Source: Psychrobacter sp. NZS113
GTDB taxonomy: Bacteria > Pseudomonadota > Gammaproteobacteria > Pseudomonadales > Moraxellaceae
NCBI RefSeq assembly: GCF_015864825.1
Contig: NZ_JADYWL010000006.1
Coordinates: forward strand, 124,001 to 188,000
DNA: 64,000 bases
Direction: 5' to 3'
Shown here: piece after piece, positions 1-9,505 of the stretch
Layout: the number at the start of each line of letters is the position of its first letter
Position numbering within the stretch: the stretch's first letter is position 1
Notes under the pieces: model-generated
The model's input: the letters and a program-made list of their open reading frames with translations, nothing else
Databases searched by the model: none
Told to the model about the DNA's origin: nothing
Program-made: the position numbers and the translations under genes

Positions 1-2500
1 TCAAGGCTTGTAGACGACGATAGATCGCTGGAATGGCTGAGAAGAACTCAGTTGCGTCTTCAACGGTCATATCGAGTACGTCAGCGATGGTTTTGCCTTT
101 ATAGTGAATCTCTAAGGTCTCGCGATTATAGCGCTTGCCTTCACAAGTATCACACGGCACATACATATCCGGTAAGAAATGCATCTCAACTTTGATGAGA
201 CCATCACCTTGACACATCTCACAGCGTCCGCCTTTGACGTTGAAGCTAAAGCGACCTGCTTTATAACCACGGGCACGCGCTTCTTGCGTTTGTGCAAACA
301 TCTCACGTACTGGGGTAAACACGCCCGTATAAGTCGCTGGGTTTGAGCGCGGCGTTCGACCAATTGGACTTTGATCGATATCGACCATTTTGTCCAAATG
401 CTCAAGACCGCTAATGCTTTCAAACTTATCAGCAATTAGCGTTGAGGCATTATTCAACTGCGTTGCAGCTAATGGCATCAGCGTACGATTAATCAGCGTG
501 GATTTGCCAGAACCCGAAACCCCAGTGATACAGGTCATGACACCGATTGGCAACGTCAAGTCAACATCGTGCAAGTTGTTGCCTGAGGCGCCTTTTAGCT
601 CGATCGTCATTGGGACTTGTTTGGGCTTAGCTTTACCTTTGACTTCCACATCCATCATTTTTGGTTGATGACGAATGGTTGGAATCTCGATTTTTTTCTT
701 ACCAGACATGTACTGTCCAGTCAGCGATTCTTTGTTTGCCATGATGTCATCGACCGTACCTTGAGCGATGATATGACCACCATGTATACCTGCACCGACA
801 CCGATATCGATGACGTAATCTGCTTGGCGAATCGCATCTTCATCATGCTCAACGACCAGTACGGTATTACCCAAATCACGCAAGCGCGTCAGGGTTTTGA
901 GCAGGCGATCATTGTCACGTTGATGGAGTCCAATAGAGGGCTCATCGAGTACATACATCACGCCCATCAGACCTGCACCGATTTGGCTGGCAAGACGAAT
1001 ACGCTGCGCTTCACCGCCCGATAGCGTTTCAGCAGAGCGGGCAAGGGATAAGTAGTCCAGTCCGACACTCACTAGGAAGTTCAGACGCTCATTGATCTCT
1101 TTAAAGATTTTTTCTGCGACTTCACCTTTATGACCGCCAATTTTTAGTGTTTTATAATACTCTGCAGCATCACCGATAGACAGTTTGACGATTTCAGCTA
1201 TGGTTTGATCATCAACACGGACATTGCGTGAGATTTCATTCAAACGCGCACCATCACAGACGTTACAGGTAGTATCAGCTAAGTATTTGGCCAGCTCGTC
1301 ACGGACGAGATTGCTTTGCGTTTTAGCATAACGACGCTCTAAGTAAGGCAACACGCCTTCAAATGGTATGGTCTTATTGGTCTTACGACCGCGCTCATCG
1401 GTAAAGTTAAAGGTCAGCTTCTCTTTACCAGAACCATTCATGATGAGGTCTTGCTGCTCTTTTGGTAGGTCTTGCCACGGCGCATCCATGTCAATTTTAA
1501 AATGATTGCACACAGTCGATAACAGACCGAAATAATAAGCATGACGCTTATCCCAGCCATTAATAGCACCTTGGTTGAGCGATTTTTCGTGATGGGTAAT
1601 CAGTTTCTCAGCAGAGAAGTACTGACGTTTACCGAGACCATCACAGCTTGGGCAAGCACCATACGGATTGTTAAAACTGAACATGCGTGGCTCAAGCTCA
1701 GAGACGGCGCGATCACAGACAGGGCAAGAATGCTTGGCTGACATGACTTGATTGTCATCGCCGCCTTCTTTTGGATTACCATCCATAAAATGCAGCGTGA
1801 CCAGACCTTGACCTAAGCGTAGGGCAGTCTCTAAACTCTCCGCGACACGGTTGCCCAAGTCATCACGCACTTTGAAACGGTCAACCACCACTTCGATGGT
1901 GTGTTTTTTCTTTTTATCGAGTGTTGGTAGCTCATCGGTATCGTAGACATCGCCGTCAACGCGCACACGGACAAAGCCTTGGCCAATGAGCTGCTCTAGT
2001 AAGACCGTATGCTCACCTTTACGCTCACGAATGACGGGTGCCAAAATCATAATCTTGGTGTCATCGGGTAGCGCCATGACTTGATCGACCATTTCGGTGA
2101 CCGACTGTGCGACCATTGGCTCGCCATGCTCAGGGCAAAACGGCGTACCAATACGTGCATACAGCAGACGCAAATAATCATAAATCTCGGTAATCGTACC
2201 GACCGTAGAGCGTGGATTATGGTTGGTTGATTTTTGCTCGATGGCAATCGCAGGGGATAGACCCTCGATACTATCGACGTCAGGTTTTTCCATCTGTGAT
2301 AGGAACTGACGTGCGTAGGCCGATAAGCTCTCGACGTAACGGCGCTGCCCTTCAGCATACAAAGTATCGAATGCCAATGATGATTTACCAGAACCTGATA
2401 AACCGGTGATGACCACGAATTTATCTCGTGGTATGTCTAAATCAATGTTTTTTAAATTGTGCGTACGTGCGCCGCGTATTGCGATATGGTCATGTGCCAT
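1..2500 (-). CDS. uvrA: UvrA, excinuclease ABC subunit A (3' end outside window)
   Basis: DNA-damage recognition ATPase of nucleotide excision repair; it works as a dimer with UvrB in the cytoplasm. Reading the minus strand from the ATG at 2500 gives the typical N-terminus ([20 protein letters not shown]), the first Walker A motif GLSGSGKSS near 2400, an ABC signature LSGGEAQRI near 1000-1026, and the second Walker [10 protein letters not shown] near 495-535. About 833 residues are present. The family is about 940 long, so roughly the last 110 residues, including the second ABC signature, lie beyond base 1. The frame is open throughout. No LexA-type box is obvious upstream. It is transcribed away from the yajR-type gene. 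Identification is firm. Confidence 0.97.
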   Translation of the reverse strand, partial: MAHDHIAIRGARTHNLKNIDLDIPRDKFVVITGLSGSGKSSLAFDTLYAEGQRRYVESLSAYARQFLSQMEKPDVDSIEGLSPAIAIEQKSTNHNPRSTVGTITEIYDYLRLLYARIGTPFCPEHGEPMVAQSVTEMVDQVMALPDDTKIMILAPVIRERKGEHTVLLEQLIGQGFVRVRVDGDVYDTDELPTLDKKKKHTIEVVVDRFKVRDDLGNRVAESLETALRLGQGLVTLHFMDGNPKEGGDDNQVMSAKHSCPVCDRAVSELEPRMFSFNNPYGACPSCDGLGKRQYFSAEKLITHHEKSLNQGAINGWDKRHAYYFGLLSTVCNHFKIDMDAPWQDLPKEQQDLIMNGSGKEKLTFNFTDERGRKTNKTIPFEGVLPYLERRYAKTQSNLVRDELAKYLADTTCNVCDGARLNEISRNVRVDDQTIAEIVKLSIGDAAEYYKTLKIGGHKGEVAEKIFKEINERLNFLVSVGLDYLSLARSAETLSGGEAQRIRLASQIGAGLMGVMYVLDEPSIGLHQRDNDRLLKTLTRLRDLGNTVLVVEHDEDAIRQADYVIDIGVGAGIHGGHIIAQGTVDDIMANKESLTGQYMSGKKKIEIPTIRHQPKMMDVEVKGKAKPKQVPMTIELKGASGNNLHDVDLTLPIGVMTCITGVSGSGKSTLINRTLMPLAATQLNNASTLIADKFESISGLEHLDKMVDIDQSPIGRTPRSNPATYTGVFTPVREMFAQTQEARARGYKAGRFSFNVKGGRCEMCQGDGLIKVEMHFLPDMYVPCDTCEGKRYNRETLEIHYKGKTIADVLDMTVEDATEFFSAIPAIYRRLQAL

Positions 2501-3105
2501 CGGTGATAGGTTTCCTATTTGCTAAAATGGTATTTAAAAAATGTCTAAACGTTGAAAGCGTAAATGAAGTCGAAGTGGTTTATTAAAATTGTGGATAGTG
2601 CTGTCATTCATATCGCTCTATAAAGGCGTGGATAGCTTCATAGAGCGATATAAACGAAACGATGTAAACGACAGTCGGTGTGCTCTGGTTTTAGTTTCTT
2701 ATTTTAAGTTTTTGTTTTGATAAGTAAATCTAAATCAAATCAGCAGTGAGTAACAGATAAGGTTTGTTATAGATTTTGCCAAACAATGTCATTTTATGAG
2801 AGGTATTCGTTATAGGGTCAATTCTGTATAAGGTATTGTCTAAGCTATATAGTGCTGCTCTGGTAATGTTTGCGCCGTCTTACTTTATTGTCATGATAGT
2901 GGCATTATTCAAGGTATGGTTGCTATCAGATGCACTTAGTAACAAAATTAATGGCATCATATTTATCGTTAAGCATCAGTATATAAAGCAAAAGTCTCGG
3001 CAACCAAATGGCGAATGTCTTATACTAGTGGGCTTGATTTATAGGCTGATGCCTCGATAAAAGCAGCAGTGATAAACCAGCTAATGATCAATCAGTGAGG
3101 CAGGT
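2501..3105. other. Intergenic region between divergent uvrA and yajR-type gene
   Basis: A 605-bp AT-rich spacer that must hold the promoters of both divergent genes. It contains a perfect 11-bp inverted repeat (TATCGCTCTAT at 2611-2621, its complement at 2640-2650, 18-base loop) with no T-tract. Bases about 2813-2860 have weak similarity to one end of the dispersed 107-bp element. A 74-codon TTG-started frame at 2836-3060 has no ribosome binding site and is not called. Confidence 0.5.
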
Positions 3106-4470
3106 ATGAATAGCGTAGAAAAACGGGCAATCCTCGGGGTCGGTGGTATCTTTGCCTTACGGATGGTTGGTTTGTTTATGATTGTCCCAGTATTTTCTGT
3201 ATACGGTAACAATTATGCGCATGCGACGCCATTTTTGATTGGTTTGGCAGTTGGTATTTATGGGCTTGGGCAGGCTATCTTTCAGATACCGATGAGCCTT
3301 GCTGCTGACAAATTCCCGCGCAAACCTATTATATTTTTAGGGTTAGTCTTGTTTGCTATCGGCGGTATCATCGCGGCTAATGCCACAGATATTTATGAAG
3401 TCATTATCGGTCGCGCGCTGGCGGGTAGTGGCGCGGTCTCTGCCGTACTGATGGCATTACTGGCTGATGTGACTCGTGAAGAGATGCGTACCAAAGCGAT
3501 GGCTACGATGGGTTTGACCATTGCGACCTCCATTATGCTTGCGTTTGCCTTTGGCCCGCTGTTGGTTGGTTCGCTTGGTATTTCTGGACTGTTTTGGCTC
3601 ACCACAGGCTTTGCTATCTTGGCAATGTTGCTCTTAATGATAGTACCGACGCCACTAAGGGTGCTTAAGCATAATCTGGACAATAAATCGATCGGTGAGC
3701 AATTAGCGACAGTACTCAAAATTGGTGATTTAAACCGCTTGCATATCGGTATTTTTGCGCTACATCTGACCATGACTGCAATATTTGTCATTTTGCCGCA
3801 TCAGCTGAATGAGGTGATGGGATTATCAGTACGCCAGCAGGGCTTGGTTTATCTACCCCTACTATTTATTGGCTTTGCGGTAGCGATACCTTTTATCATC
3901 ATCGCCGAAAAGAAACGCAAGATGCGCCAGGTGTTTTTGGGTGCATTGGCATTAATAACCGCAGCTTTAGCCATACTCGCACTTGGTAGTCAGGATGGTA
4001 TTGGTATTATTTTAGGCTTATTACTGTACTTTATGGGCTTCAATCTCATTGAGGCGACTATTCCTTCATGGATTTCTAAGCGCGCGCCAGTGGCCAATAA
4101 AGCGACAGCCATGGGAATAAGCTCATCTAGCCAGTTTTTTGGTGCGTTTGTGGGTGGGGCAATGGGCGGGCTATTATTGAGTCAGCCTAGCCTCTTGGCA
4201 TGGGGTATATTGGCGGTCATTATGGGCGTCGCTTTGCTGCTTATTATACCGATTGCGCAGCCACCATACCTATCAAGCACGACCGTTAGTATTCCTAAAA
4301 ATGTCAATATGCAAGACTGGTCACGCCAGATGCTAGCAGTAGATGGTGTCGATGAGCTAGTCGTGATGGCAAAAGAAAAAGTGGCCTATCTTAAATTGGA
4401 TAAAACCCAGCTAACGGACGACTCAAGGCAGCAACTATCAAGCTTGGCACAGAGTCCGTTGGATATCTGA
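3106..4470 (+). CDS. yajR: MFS transporter with C-terminal YAM-like domain (YajR type)
   Basis: Inner-membrane major facilitator superfamily transporter, 454 residues, the same length as E. coli YajR. Twelve hydrophobic segments occupy about residues 10-390, with the MFS motif A region GLGQAIFQIPMSLAADKFPRK after TM2 (about 60-80). After the last membrane segment, residues 395-454 form a small soluble alpha/beta domain (DWSRQMLAVDGVDELVVMAK...), as in the YAM domain of YajR. The substrate is not known for the family; proton-driven drug efflux is the usual annotation. The ATG at 3106 follows a GAGGCAGGT stretch. Its position between uvrA and ssb is commonly seen in Moraxellaceae and pseudomonads (recalled, not checked). 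Confidence 0.85.
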   Translation: MNSVEKRAILGVGGIFALRMVGLFMIVPVFSVYGNNYAHATPFLIGLAVGIYGLGQAIFQIPMSLAADKFPRKPIIFLGLVLFAIGGIIAANATDIYEVIIGRALAGSGAVSAVLMALLADVTREEMRTKAMATMGLTIATSIMLAFAFGPLLVGSLGISGLFWLTTGFAILAMLLLMIVPTPLRVLKHNLDNKSIGEQLATVLKIGDLNRLHIGIFALHLTMTAIFVILPHQLNEVMGLSVRQQGLVYLPLLFIGFAVAIPFIIIAEKKRKMRQVFLGALALITAALAILALGSQDGIGIILGLLLYFMGFNLIEATIPSWISKRAPVANKATAMGISSSSQFFGAFVGGAMGGLLLSQPSLLAWGILAVIMGVALLLIIPIAQPPYLSSTTVSIPKNVNMQDWSRQMLAVDGVDELVVMAKEKVAYLKLDKTQLTDDSRQQLSSLAQSPLDI

Positions 4471-4615
4471 TAGGCCGTACATAATGGTATTAGGTTTGTC
4501 GAAAAGCTCTGGGTAGTCAAAAACAGAGTAGACAACAACCGCATAGACAGCCACTATTATGAGGTGCAATCTAAACCTCTTTATTTAAATCTATCTCTAT
4601 TTAAAAGGAATTAAT

Positions 4616-5263
4616 ATGAGTAAGTTTACGATGCTGTCTAGTAGTACTGTTATTAGCAAAGACATTGTTCGAGTAGCTGAGCCATCTGCCTCTTTGTCTT
4701 TGGTGCCTCGATCGATAGCTAAGGTCGTGGTAGGTGCGGGGCTGTCAGCCACTTTATTCATCTCTGGCTGTGCCACCCAAAATATTCAAGCCTATCAAAA
4801 TACTACGCCAACGCTCGATATGCATGAGTTTTTCTCAGGTCAGATTGATGGTTGGGGGATGTTTCAGGGCCGCAATGGTGAGGTTAAGAAACGTTTTTAT
4901 GTCGATATCGATGCCACTCATGAGGGTGACGATGTTATCGTTTTGGATGAGAAGTTCTCATGGGCAGATGGGTCAAAATCGCAGCGTATATGGCGATTGA
5001 CCAAGCAAGATGACGGTAGTTGGAAAGGGACGGCAGGCGATGTCATCGGTGAGGCGACAGGGAAAGTCGTTGGTAATACGCTCCACTGGAATTATTTATT
5101 AGAATTGCCTGTTGAAGACAAGACCTATAAAGTCAACTTCGATGATTGGATGTATCTTATCAATGAAGATGTCATGCTAAATCGATCTGTAATGAAAAAG
5201 TTTGGCGTAGAGTTGGGTAGTGTCACCTTAAGTATGCACCGCAATCGCGCTGAAGCTAAGTAA
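4616..5263 (+). CDS. DUF3833-family lipoprotein
   Basis: 215-residue protein matching the DUF3833 pattern: FSGQIDGWGMFQGRNGEVKKR near residues 75-95, a beta-rich lipocalin-like body, and a conserved ending with DDWMYLINEDVMLNRS and KFGVELGSVTLS. Function is unknown; the family is predicted to be membrane-anchored. A lipobox-like ISGC places the lipidated cysteine at residue 52. The hydrophobic segment before it (about 34-50) is normal, but it is preceded by an unusually long polar stretch of 33 residues. The ATG at 4616 has a good AAAAGGAATTAAT ribosome site, so the long leader seems real, although a shorter internal start cannot be excluded. It stands alone between yajR and ssb. Confidence 0.75.
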   Translation: MSKFTMLSSSTVISKDIVRVAEPSASLSLVPRSIAKVVVGAGLSATLFISGCATQNIQAYQNTTPTLDMHEFFSGQIDGWGMFQGRNGEVKKRFYVDIDATHEGDDVIVLDEKFSWADGSKSQRIWRLTKQDDGSWKGTAGDVIGEATGKVVGNTLHWNYLLELPVEDKTYKVNFDDWMYLINEDVMLNRSVMKKFGVELGSVTLSMHRNRAEAK

Positions 5264-5564
5264 AAAGTGGTATGAAAAGGTTATATCGAAAGCTTACGGT
5301 GTTAATCCGTTTATGAAAATGGCAAAATAGTCACATTGTTTTTGACTATAATCATAACCACTATACCTAAGTGCCAGAAACTAAGCGCTAGGAACTAAGC
5401 ATCAGGATCTAAGCGACATGCATTGTCGCTTGTAGTAAGTAGGCTATAGATATTTGAACCAAAATTAGTTAAAGTAAAATCATAATACTAATAGTATTAA
5501 TCGATACTACTAACGAAAAATTAAAAAGCTTTATCAAATTATTCATAAGTAAAAGGACGGTATC
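5264..5564. other. ssb upstream region with 14-bp tandem repeats and a hairpin
   Basis: Three degenerate 14-bp units (xxxxGAAACTAAGC-like) run from 5374 to 5415 and lead directly into a perfect 7-bp inverted repeat AGCGACA-TGCAT-TGTCGCT at 5412-5430. The remaining AT-rich part, 5460-5560, should carry the ssb promoter. No function is evident for the repeats. Confidence 0.5.
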
Positions 5565-6197
5565 ATGCGCGGAGTTAATAAAGTTATCATCATCGGTAAC
5601 CTTGGAGCAGACCCTGAGGCACGTCAATTCAATAATGGTGGCGGCGTGACCAATATCTCGGTTGCGACATCAGAGCAATGGACAGACAAACAAAGCGGTG
5701 AAAAAAGAGAAGCCACTGAATGGCATCGTATTGCACTCTTTAACCGTTTAGGTGAAATTGCGGCACAGTATTTGCGTAAAGGCAGCAAAGTCTATATCGA
5801 AGGCAGCTTGCGTACACGTAAATATCAAGATCCCAATGGCCAAGACCGTTATATCACCGAGATTCGTGCTGAGCAAATGCAAATGCTAGACGGTGCAACT
5901 GGCGGTGGTCAAGGCGGAGATAGCTTTGGTGGTCAGAACTCAAACAGCTATGGCAATCAAGGTGGCTCAAATCAGGGCTATAGCAACCAAAATGGTCAAA
6001 ACAACTTTGGTCAGCAAGGTAACAATCAGCCAGCTCAACAAGGTGGCTATAACCAAGCTAGCGGTGGTCAGAACAGCTACAATAACAATCAAGCACCTGC
6101 TCAACAAAACCAGTTTAATCAACCAGCTCAAAAGCCTGCTCAAGCTAAGCCTACGGCGATGCCAGATGGCCCTGTAGATGACGATATCCCGTTCTAG
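5565..6197 (+). CDS. ssb: Single-stranded DNA-binding protein SSB
   Basis: Binds single-stranded DNA as a tetramer in replication, recombination and repair. Residues 1-108 form the OB fold ([51 protein letters not shown]). Residues 110-200 are a disordered linker very rich in Gly, Gln, Asn and Ser with repeated GGQ/NNQ-like pieces. The protein ends in the acidic tip VDDDIPF that recruits partner proteins. At 210 residues it is longer than E. coli SSB (178) because of the linker. The ATG at 5565 follows AAAAGGACGGTATC. A hairpin and a rho-independent terminator follow. Confidence 0.97.
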   Translation: MRGVNKVIIIGNLGADPEARQFNNGGGVTNISVATSEQWTDKQSGEKREATEWHRIALFNRLGEIAAQYLRKGSKVYIEGSLRTRKYQDPNGQDRYITEIRAEQMQMLDGATGGGQGGDSFGGQNSNSYGNQGGSNQGYSNQNGQNNFGQQGNNQPAQQGGYNQASGGQNSYNNNQAPAQQNQFNQPAQKPAQAKPTAMPDGPVDDDIPF

Positions 6198-6233
6198 GAT
6201 GCACCTTAGAGTTATTTGTTAATAATAATCTAT

Positions 6234-6326
6234 ATAGCCCCCGTATTTACGGGGGCTATTAGTATTTAGAGAACGAAAATAGTCTAAAGTGTATGCTTTG
6301 AAATCCCGCTAATAGCGGGGTTTTTT
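6234..6326 (+). terminator. Two hairpins downstream of ssb
   Basis: A strong GC stem TAGCCCCCGT/ACGGGGGCTA spans about 6235-6259 without a good T-tract. A second stem CCCGCT-AAT-AGCGGG at 6305-6319 is followed by TTTTTT at 6321-6326 and is the better rho-independent terminator. Confidence 0.8.
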
Positions 6327-6341
6327 ATATGTGGCGATAAA

Positions 6342-6448
6342 TATAGTCAATCCTCTATAAAATAGTTACAGCGTTAACCTCGCTTGAAGTATTACATATA
6401 CATCTGCACTCGGTTGCCTTGTATTTCTTTTCAACTGAATCAACTATA
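6342..6448 (+). repeat. 107-bp dispersed intergenic element, copy A
   Basis: Begins TATAGTCAATCC and ends GAATCAACTATA, so the ends form an imperfect terminal inverted repeat. The interior carries the best-conserved segments CCTCGCTTGAAGTAT and CACTCGGTTGCCTTGTA. It is the same length as, and inverted relative to, copy B at 25846-25952. No coding potential; MITE-like or REP-like element. Confidence 0.85.
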
Positions 6449-6989
6449 ATTTAAAAAAGTCGTTTTATAGTATTGCTAAAAGCCATGTAAAAATTAGGAA
6501 AATAGTCTTTATTTATATAGGTACTAATTACTAAGTAAAATAAAACGTTTGTCTGTTTTTGGTTTTAATTAGGGTTTCCAAAACTTCAGTTTTCAAAGAA
6601 TAAAAATTCAGTAATGAGGTGTTGGGTTAATTATAAAAATTAATAATCGAATAGGTATGGGTTAGAATTATTAAGTTTAAAATATCTACTTCGCTTATTT
6701 ATTCGTCAATTTTCATGTTGAAAATGATAAAAATTACCTTTCATATCCTATATCAACCGTCTGTTCTATTAAATCTAATTAATACTAACAGTCTATTGGA
6801 CAGGTTGATATAATTTACTCGAATCAATGATTTATACGATATTAAAGGTTAGACTTTCGTTTAAAGTAATTTTTATTAGCAAATGAAAAGTCAGGGTTTG
6901 GCCATTTAATGGTTTAAAACATAAAAACTTACTTGGTCGGCAACTTAAAATAAGAATGCCTGCCTCACTGCTAGTATTGAGTATACATA
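6449..6989. other. AT-rich intergenic region upstream of the BLUF locus
   Basis: About 540 bp of markedly AT-rich sequence with many short A and T runs and no open frame of note. It must hold the promoter for the gene at 6990. No known riboswitch, RNA gene or repeat is recognised in it. The composition would suit binding by the H-NS-like protein encoded at 9182 (inference). Confidence 0.45.
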
Positions 6990-7637
6990 ATGAATTATGG
7001 TGATGTGTTTCGAAAAAGTGATTTAGGTAGAGAAGAGATTAAATCTCAAAGTCTAGGTGTATTGCCGCGAGAGGCCAGAACCTTACTCATTATGATTGAT
7101 GGCAGGCGCACGTATCAGAGTTATCTTAATACGCTCGACAGTAGCAAGATGTTTGCTGAATTTGGTGGTATTGCACCGCTGTTTGAGCTACTTTTAGACC
7201 TTGAGTGTATTGAAGTAGCGTCGGCTGGCAGTGCTGAGACCGAAATACCTACGCTTTCACAGACAATAATTACATCCATACCTATCACGACTCAGACTCA
7301 ACCAGTAGCACCAGATTTTGATGAGAAGTCTGAAATAGAATTCAATAATACATTTAATGGTAAAAGCACGACTAAGGTAAAAGAGTCAGAAAAGAAATCA
7401 CTCAGTAGTATATTCAAAGCCAAGCCATCTAGTGTTAGCGATGAAACGATAAAATCTGATTTAGCCACATTTATTGAAAAAAATGCAGAACCTATAGAGG
7501 CATGGGGTTATTTACTAAGTCTAGAGCAATGCGGCAATAGTACGCAATTATTGATCTTAGCAAAAGAAATACAGAATACGAGTAGCGGTAGTTTAGCGCG
7601 TGGTATGAATGACTTTATCAAAAGAATTGAACGTTAA
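6990..7637 (+). CDS. Uncharacterised protein upstream of two BLUF genes
   Basis: 215 residues; I do not recognise the family. Residues about 15-80 look like a compact helical domain (LGVLPREARTLLIMIDGRRT ... FGGIAPLFELLLDLECIEV) resembling a winged-helix or helical adaptor. Residues about 85-145 are Ser/Thr/Glu-rich and probably disordered. Residues 150-215 are helical again (DLATFIEKNAEPIEAWGYLL, ending GMNDFIKRIER). There is no signal peptide or membrane segment, so it should be cytoplasmic. The start ATG at 6990 lacks a strong Shine-Dalgarno. It is 107 bp upstream of the first BLUF gene on the same strand, so a role in the same light or flavin response is plausible but inferred only from position. 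Confidence 0.65.
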   Translation: MNYGDVFRKSDLGREEIKSQSLGVLPREARTLLIMIDGRRTYQSYLNTLDSSKMFAEFGGIAPLFELLLDLECIEVASAGSAETEIPTLSQTIITSIPITTQTQPVAPDFDEKSEIEFNNTFNGKSTTKVKESEKKSLSSIFKAKPSSVSDETIKSDLATFIEKNAEPIEAWGYLLSLEQCGNSTQLLILAKEIQNTSSGSLARGMNDFIKRIER

Positions 7638-7744
7638 TATTGACGGTATTCATGTAGTAAACAACGGATATGACAAATATTTGGTTATGAAGCATAACGG
7701 TGCTGTCATTGTTGAAAAATCTAGCAAACTAATTGGAGTTTCTT

Positions 7745-8263
7745 GTGGAATCAGCTGAGCTATCGGAATTAAATCGTCTAAAAATGCGTCATGGTGAGCA
7801 TGTTATTTTACGTTTAACTTATATTAGCCGTTATAACATCGACAATCCTACTGGTGAAGTGACTCGTATTCTTACTCAGGCGCAGCAAAATAACGAGCGC
7901 AATGGTATTACGGGTGCGTTAGTGTTCAACCACAATTACTTTTTGCAAAGTATTGAAGGGGCGAGGCCTGTTATCAATGCGTTGCTGAGAAAGTTGGTCG
8001 AAGATGATCGACATTATGCCCTGCAAGTTATCGAGTGCCGTGAAGTTGAGCAGCGTCATTGGAGTAAGTGGTCAATGAAATACTTAATCCCAAGTGATGA
8101 AAACAAAGGTCTGGCACTCAAGTTTTCGACAGGCAGTCAGTTCAATCCATATTTGATGAATACCAATCAAATTATGATGCTGATTGATACGTTATCAGAT
8201 CTTCAAGAGCAAGAAGAAATCAACGCTTCTAAAAAGAAGAAACCTTGGTTTTCTTTGAATTGA
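7745..8263 (+). CDS. BLUF-domain blue-light sensor 1
   Basis: Small flavin (FAD) photoreceptor-type protein, about 172 residues. The BLUF core covers about residues 20-115: the conserved Tyr26 in LTYISR, NERNGITGALVF with the flavin-contacting Asn, Gln68 in YFLQSIEG, DDRHYALQVIE, and the Trp/Met pair in KWSMKYL. The Tyr-Gln pair needed for the photocycle is intact. A short C-terminal part ends in lysines, and there is no output domain. The GTG at 7745 is preferred because GGAG at 7735-7738 sits six bases before it; a TTG at 7733 in frame would overlap that site. It is followed after 52 bp by a second BLUF gene. The partner is unknown; single-domain BLUF proteins usually act through protein contacts. 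Confidence 0.9.
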   Translation: MESAELSELNRLKMRHGEHVILRLTYISRYNIDNPTGEVTRILTQAQQNNERNGITGALVFNHNYFLQSIEGARPVINALLRKLVEDDRHYALQVIECREVEQRHWSKWSMKYLIPSDENKGLALKFSTGSQFNPYLMNTNQIMMLIDTLSDLQEQEEINASKKKKPWFSLN

Positions 8264-8315
8264 TTGACGTTTGGAAAACTATCAGACCCTATGACTTTAT
8301 TATAAGAGATACGAT

Positions 8316-8753
8316 ATGACATCAATAATGGAAGATGCGCCCATTTTAATGAGCATGACATACGCGAGCCGTGCTAATCCGGGCGTATCAGCTAAAGATT
8401 TTAATGAAATATTGAAGCAAGCACAGGTAAATAATGCTGCCAACGGTATCACTGGCATGCTGACATTTAATAAAGATTATTTTTTGCAAACGGTGGAAGG
8501 TCCGAGAGCGCAAATCAATCGTCTATTGTATAGCTTGATTGCTGACCAACGTCATTATGATTTACAGATTATTGAGACACGCGAATTAAAGTATAGAACG
8601 TGGTCTAAATGGTCTATGAACTATGCCACTCCGACTGAAAAAAACGCTGCGATTTATTTAAAATACTCTACCACCGTTGATTTTAATCCATACTTATTAA
8701 GTGCTGAATCAGCCCGTGAATTGATGAATGAGCTTAGTGACCAACGCGATTAA
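8316..8753 (+). CDS. BLUF-domain blue-light sensor 2
   Basis: Second single-domain BLUF protein, 145 residues, clearly a paralogue of the upstream one. Tyr16 (MTYASR), NNAANGITGMLTF, Gln58 in YFLQTVEGPRAQINRLL, DQRHYDLQIIETRE and KWSMNYA are all present, so FAD binding and photochemistry are expected. The C-terminal region FNPYLLSAESARELMNELSD matches the end of BLUF 1 (FNPYLMNTNQIMMLIDTLSD), indicating tandem duplication of a full-length gene. The start ATG follows AAGAGATACGAT. The pair could form hetero-oligomers or respond over different light ranges (inference). Confidence 0.92.
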   Translation: MTSIMEDAPILMSMTYASRANPGVSAKDFNEILKQAQVNNAANGITGMLTFNKDYFLQTVEGPRAQINRLLYSLIADQRHYDLQIIETRELKYRTWSKWSMNYATPTEKNAAIYLKYSTTVDFNPYLLSAESARELMNELSDQRD

Positions 8754-9181
8754 TTGACTATACTCAGATATTATAAATAAAAAATAATTTTCAAAACTCA
8801 AAATCTATATTGATGTATGGATTTATGTTTATTAAGTATGCGGTCTATTAGCTTTGAAGTCCATTTTATAAGTAGGCCTTCAATAAAAAATATAAACAAA
8901 TATTGATTTATAAACGAGCATTTAAGTTCTGAAAATTTGTTCATTTACCAAATTTTACTATCCGTTGACTTTTGATATATAAGATATGATAGTTTGCGGT
9001 TGTGATAGCATTGCTTTTTGTTTATATTGTCTCCGCCCATAGATATGTTGGCTAACCATATTTTTATTACAAAGAATATCTCTTCATGACTTTATCTCAT
9101 GATGAATAAGTCATCTCGGTTCTTAATAGTGAACATTATCTCTATTAAGGTTGTACCTTTTATTTTACAGTTGGATTTACT
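8754..9181. other. AT-rich intergenic region upstream of the H-NS-like gene
   Basis: 428 bp, very AT-rich, no open frame or recognised repeat, and no clear terminator after the BLUF pair. It presumably holds the promoter and any autoregulatory sites of the H-NS-like gene. Confidence 0.4.
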
Positions 9182-9505
9182 ATGAGCAAAAATAACGCAA
9201 TCGATTTAGAAAATCTGAACGTCGACGAGCTACGAGCTATTACTGAAAATGCTCAGCAGCTTATTGCTAAAAAACAACATCAGCGCCTGTATGATGCTTA
9301 TATGCAATTTGAGAAAATTGCAGAAGAAAGCAATGCTTCTATCGAAGAAATTTTGAAAGCTGGTGAAACGCTAGAGAAGAAACGCAGTATTAAATATCGT
9401 AATACTGACAACAACGAAGAAACTTGGACTGGTCGTGGTCGCAAGCCTACGTGGTTGGTCGAAGCCTTAGCAGCGGGTCGTGATATTGAAGATTTTGCTA
9501 TTTAA
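9182..9505 (+). CDS. H-NS-family nucleoid protein
   Basis: 107-residue histone-like nucleoid-structuring protein. Residues 8-75 are the helical, coiled-coil oligomerisation part (VDELRAITENAQQLIAKKQ). Residues 76-107 are the DNA-binding domain with the characteristic TWTGRGRKPTWLVEALAAG, where the GRGRKP loop enters the minor groove of AT-rich DNA. It ends IEDFAI as in many proteobacterial short H-NS proteins. It probably silences AT-rich or acquired genes. It is monocistronic, with a strong terminator behind it. The ATG at 9182 follows a weak ribosome site. Confidence 0.93.
   Translation: MSKNNAIDLENLNVDELRAITENAQQLIAKKQHQRLYDAYMQFEKIAEESNASIEEILKAGETLEKKRSIKYRNTDNNEETWTGRGRKPTWLVEALAAGRDIEDFAI

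Noticed and set aside
2836-3060. 74-codon frame starting with TTG between uvrA and yajR
   Set aside because: No ribosome site, no family resemblance, lies in promoter DNA; likely chance.
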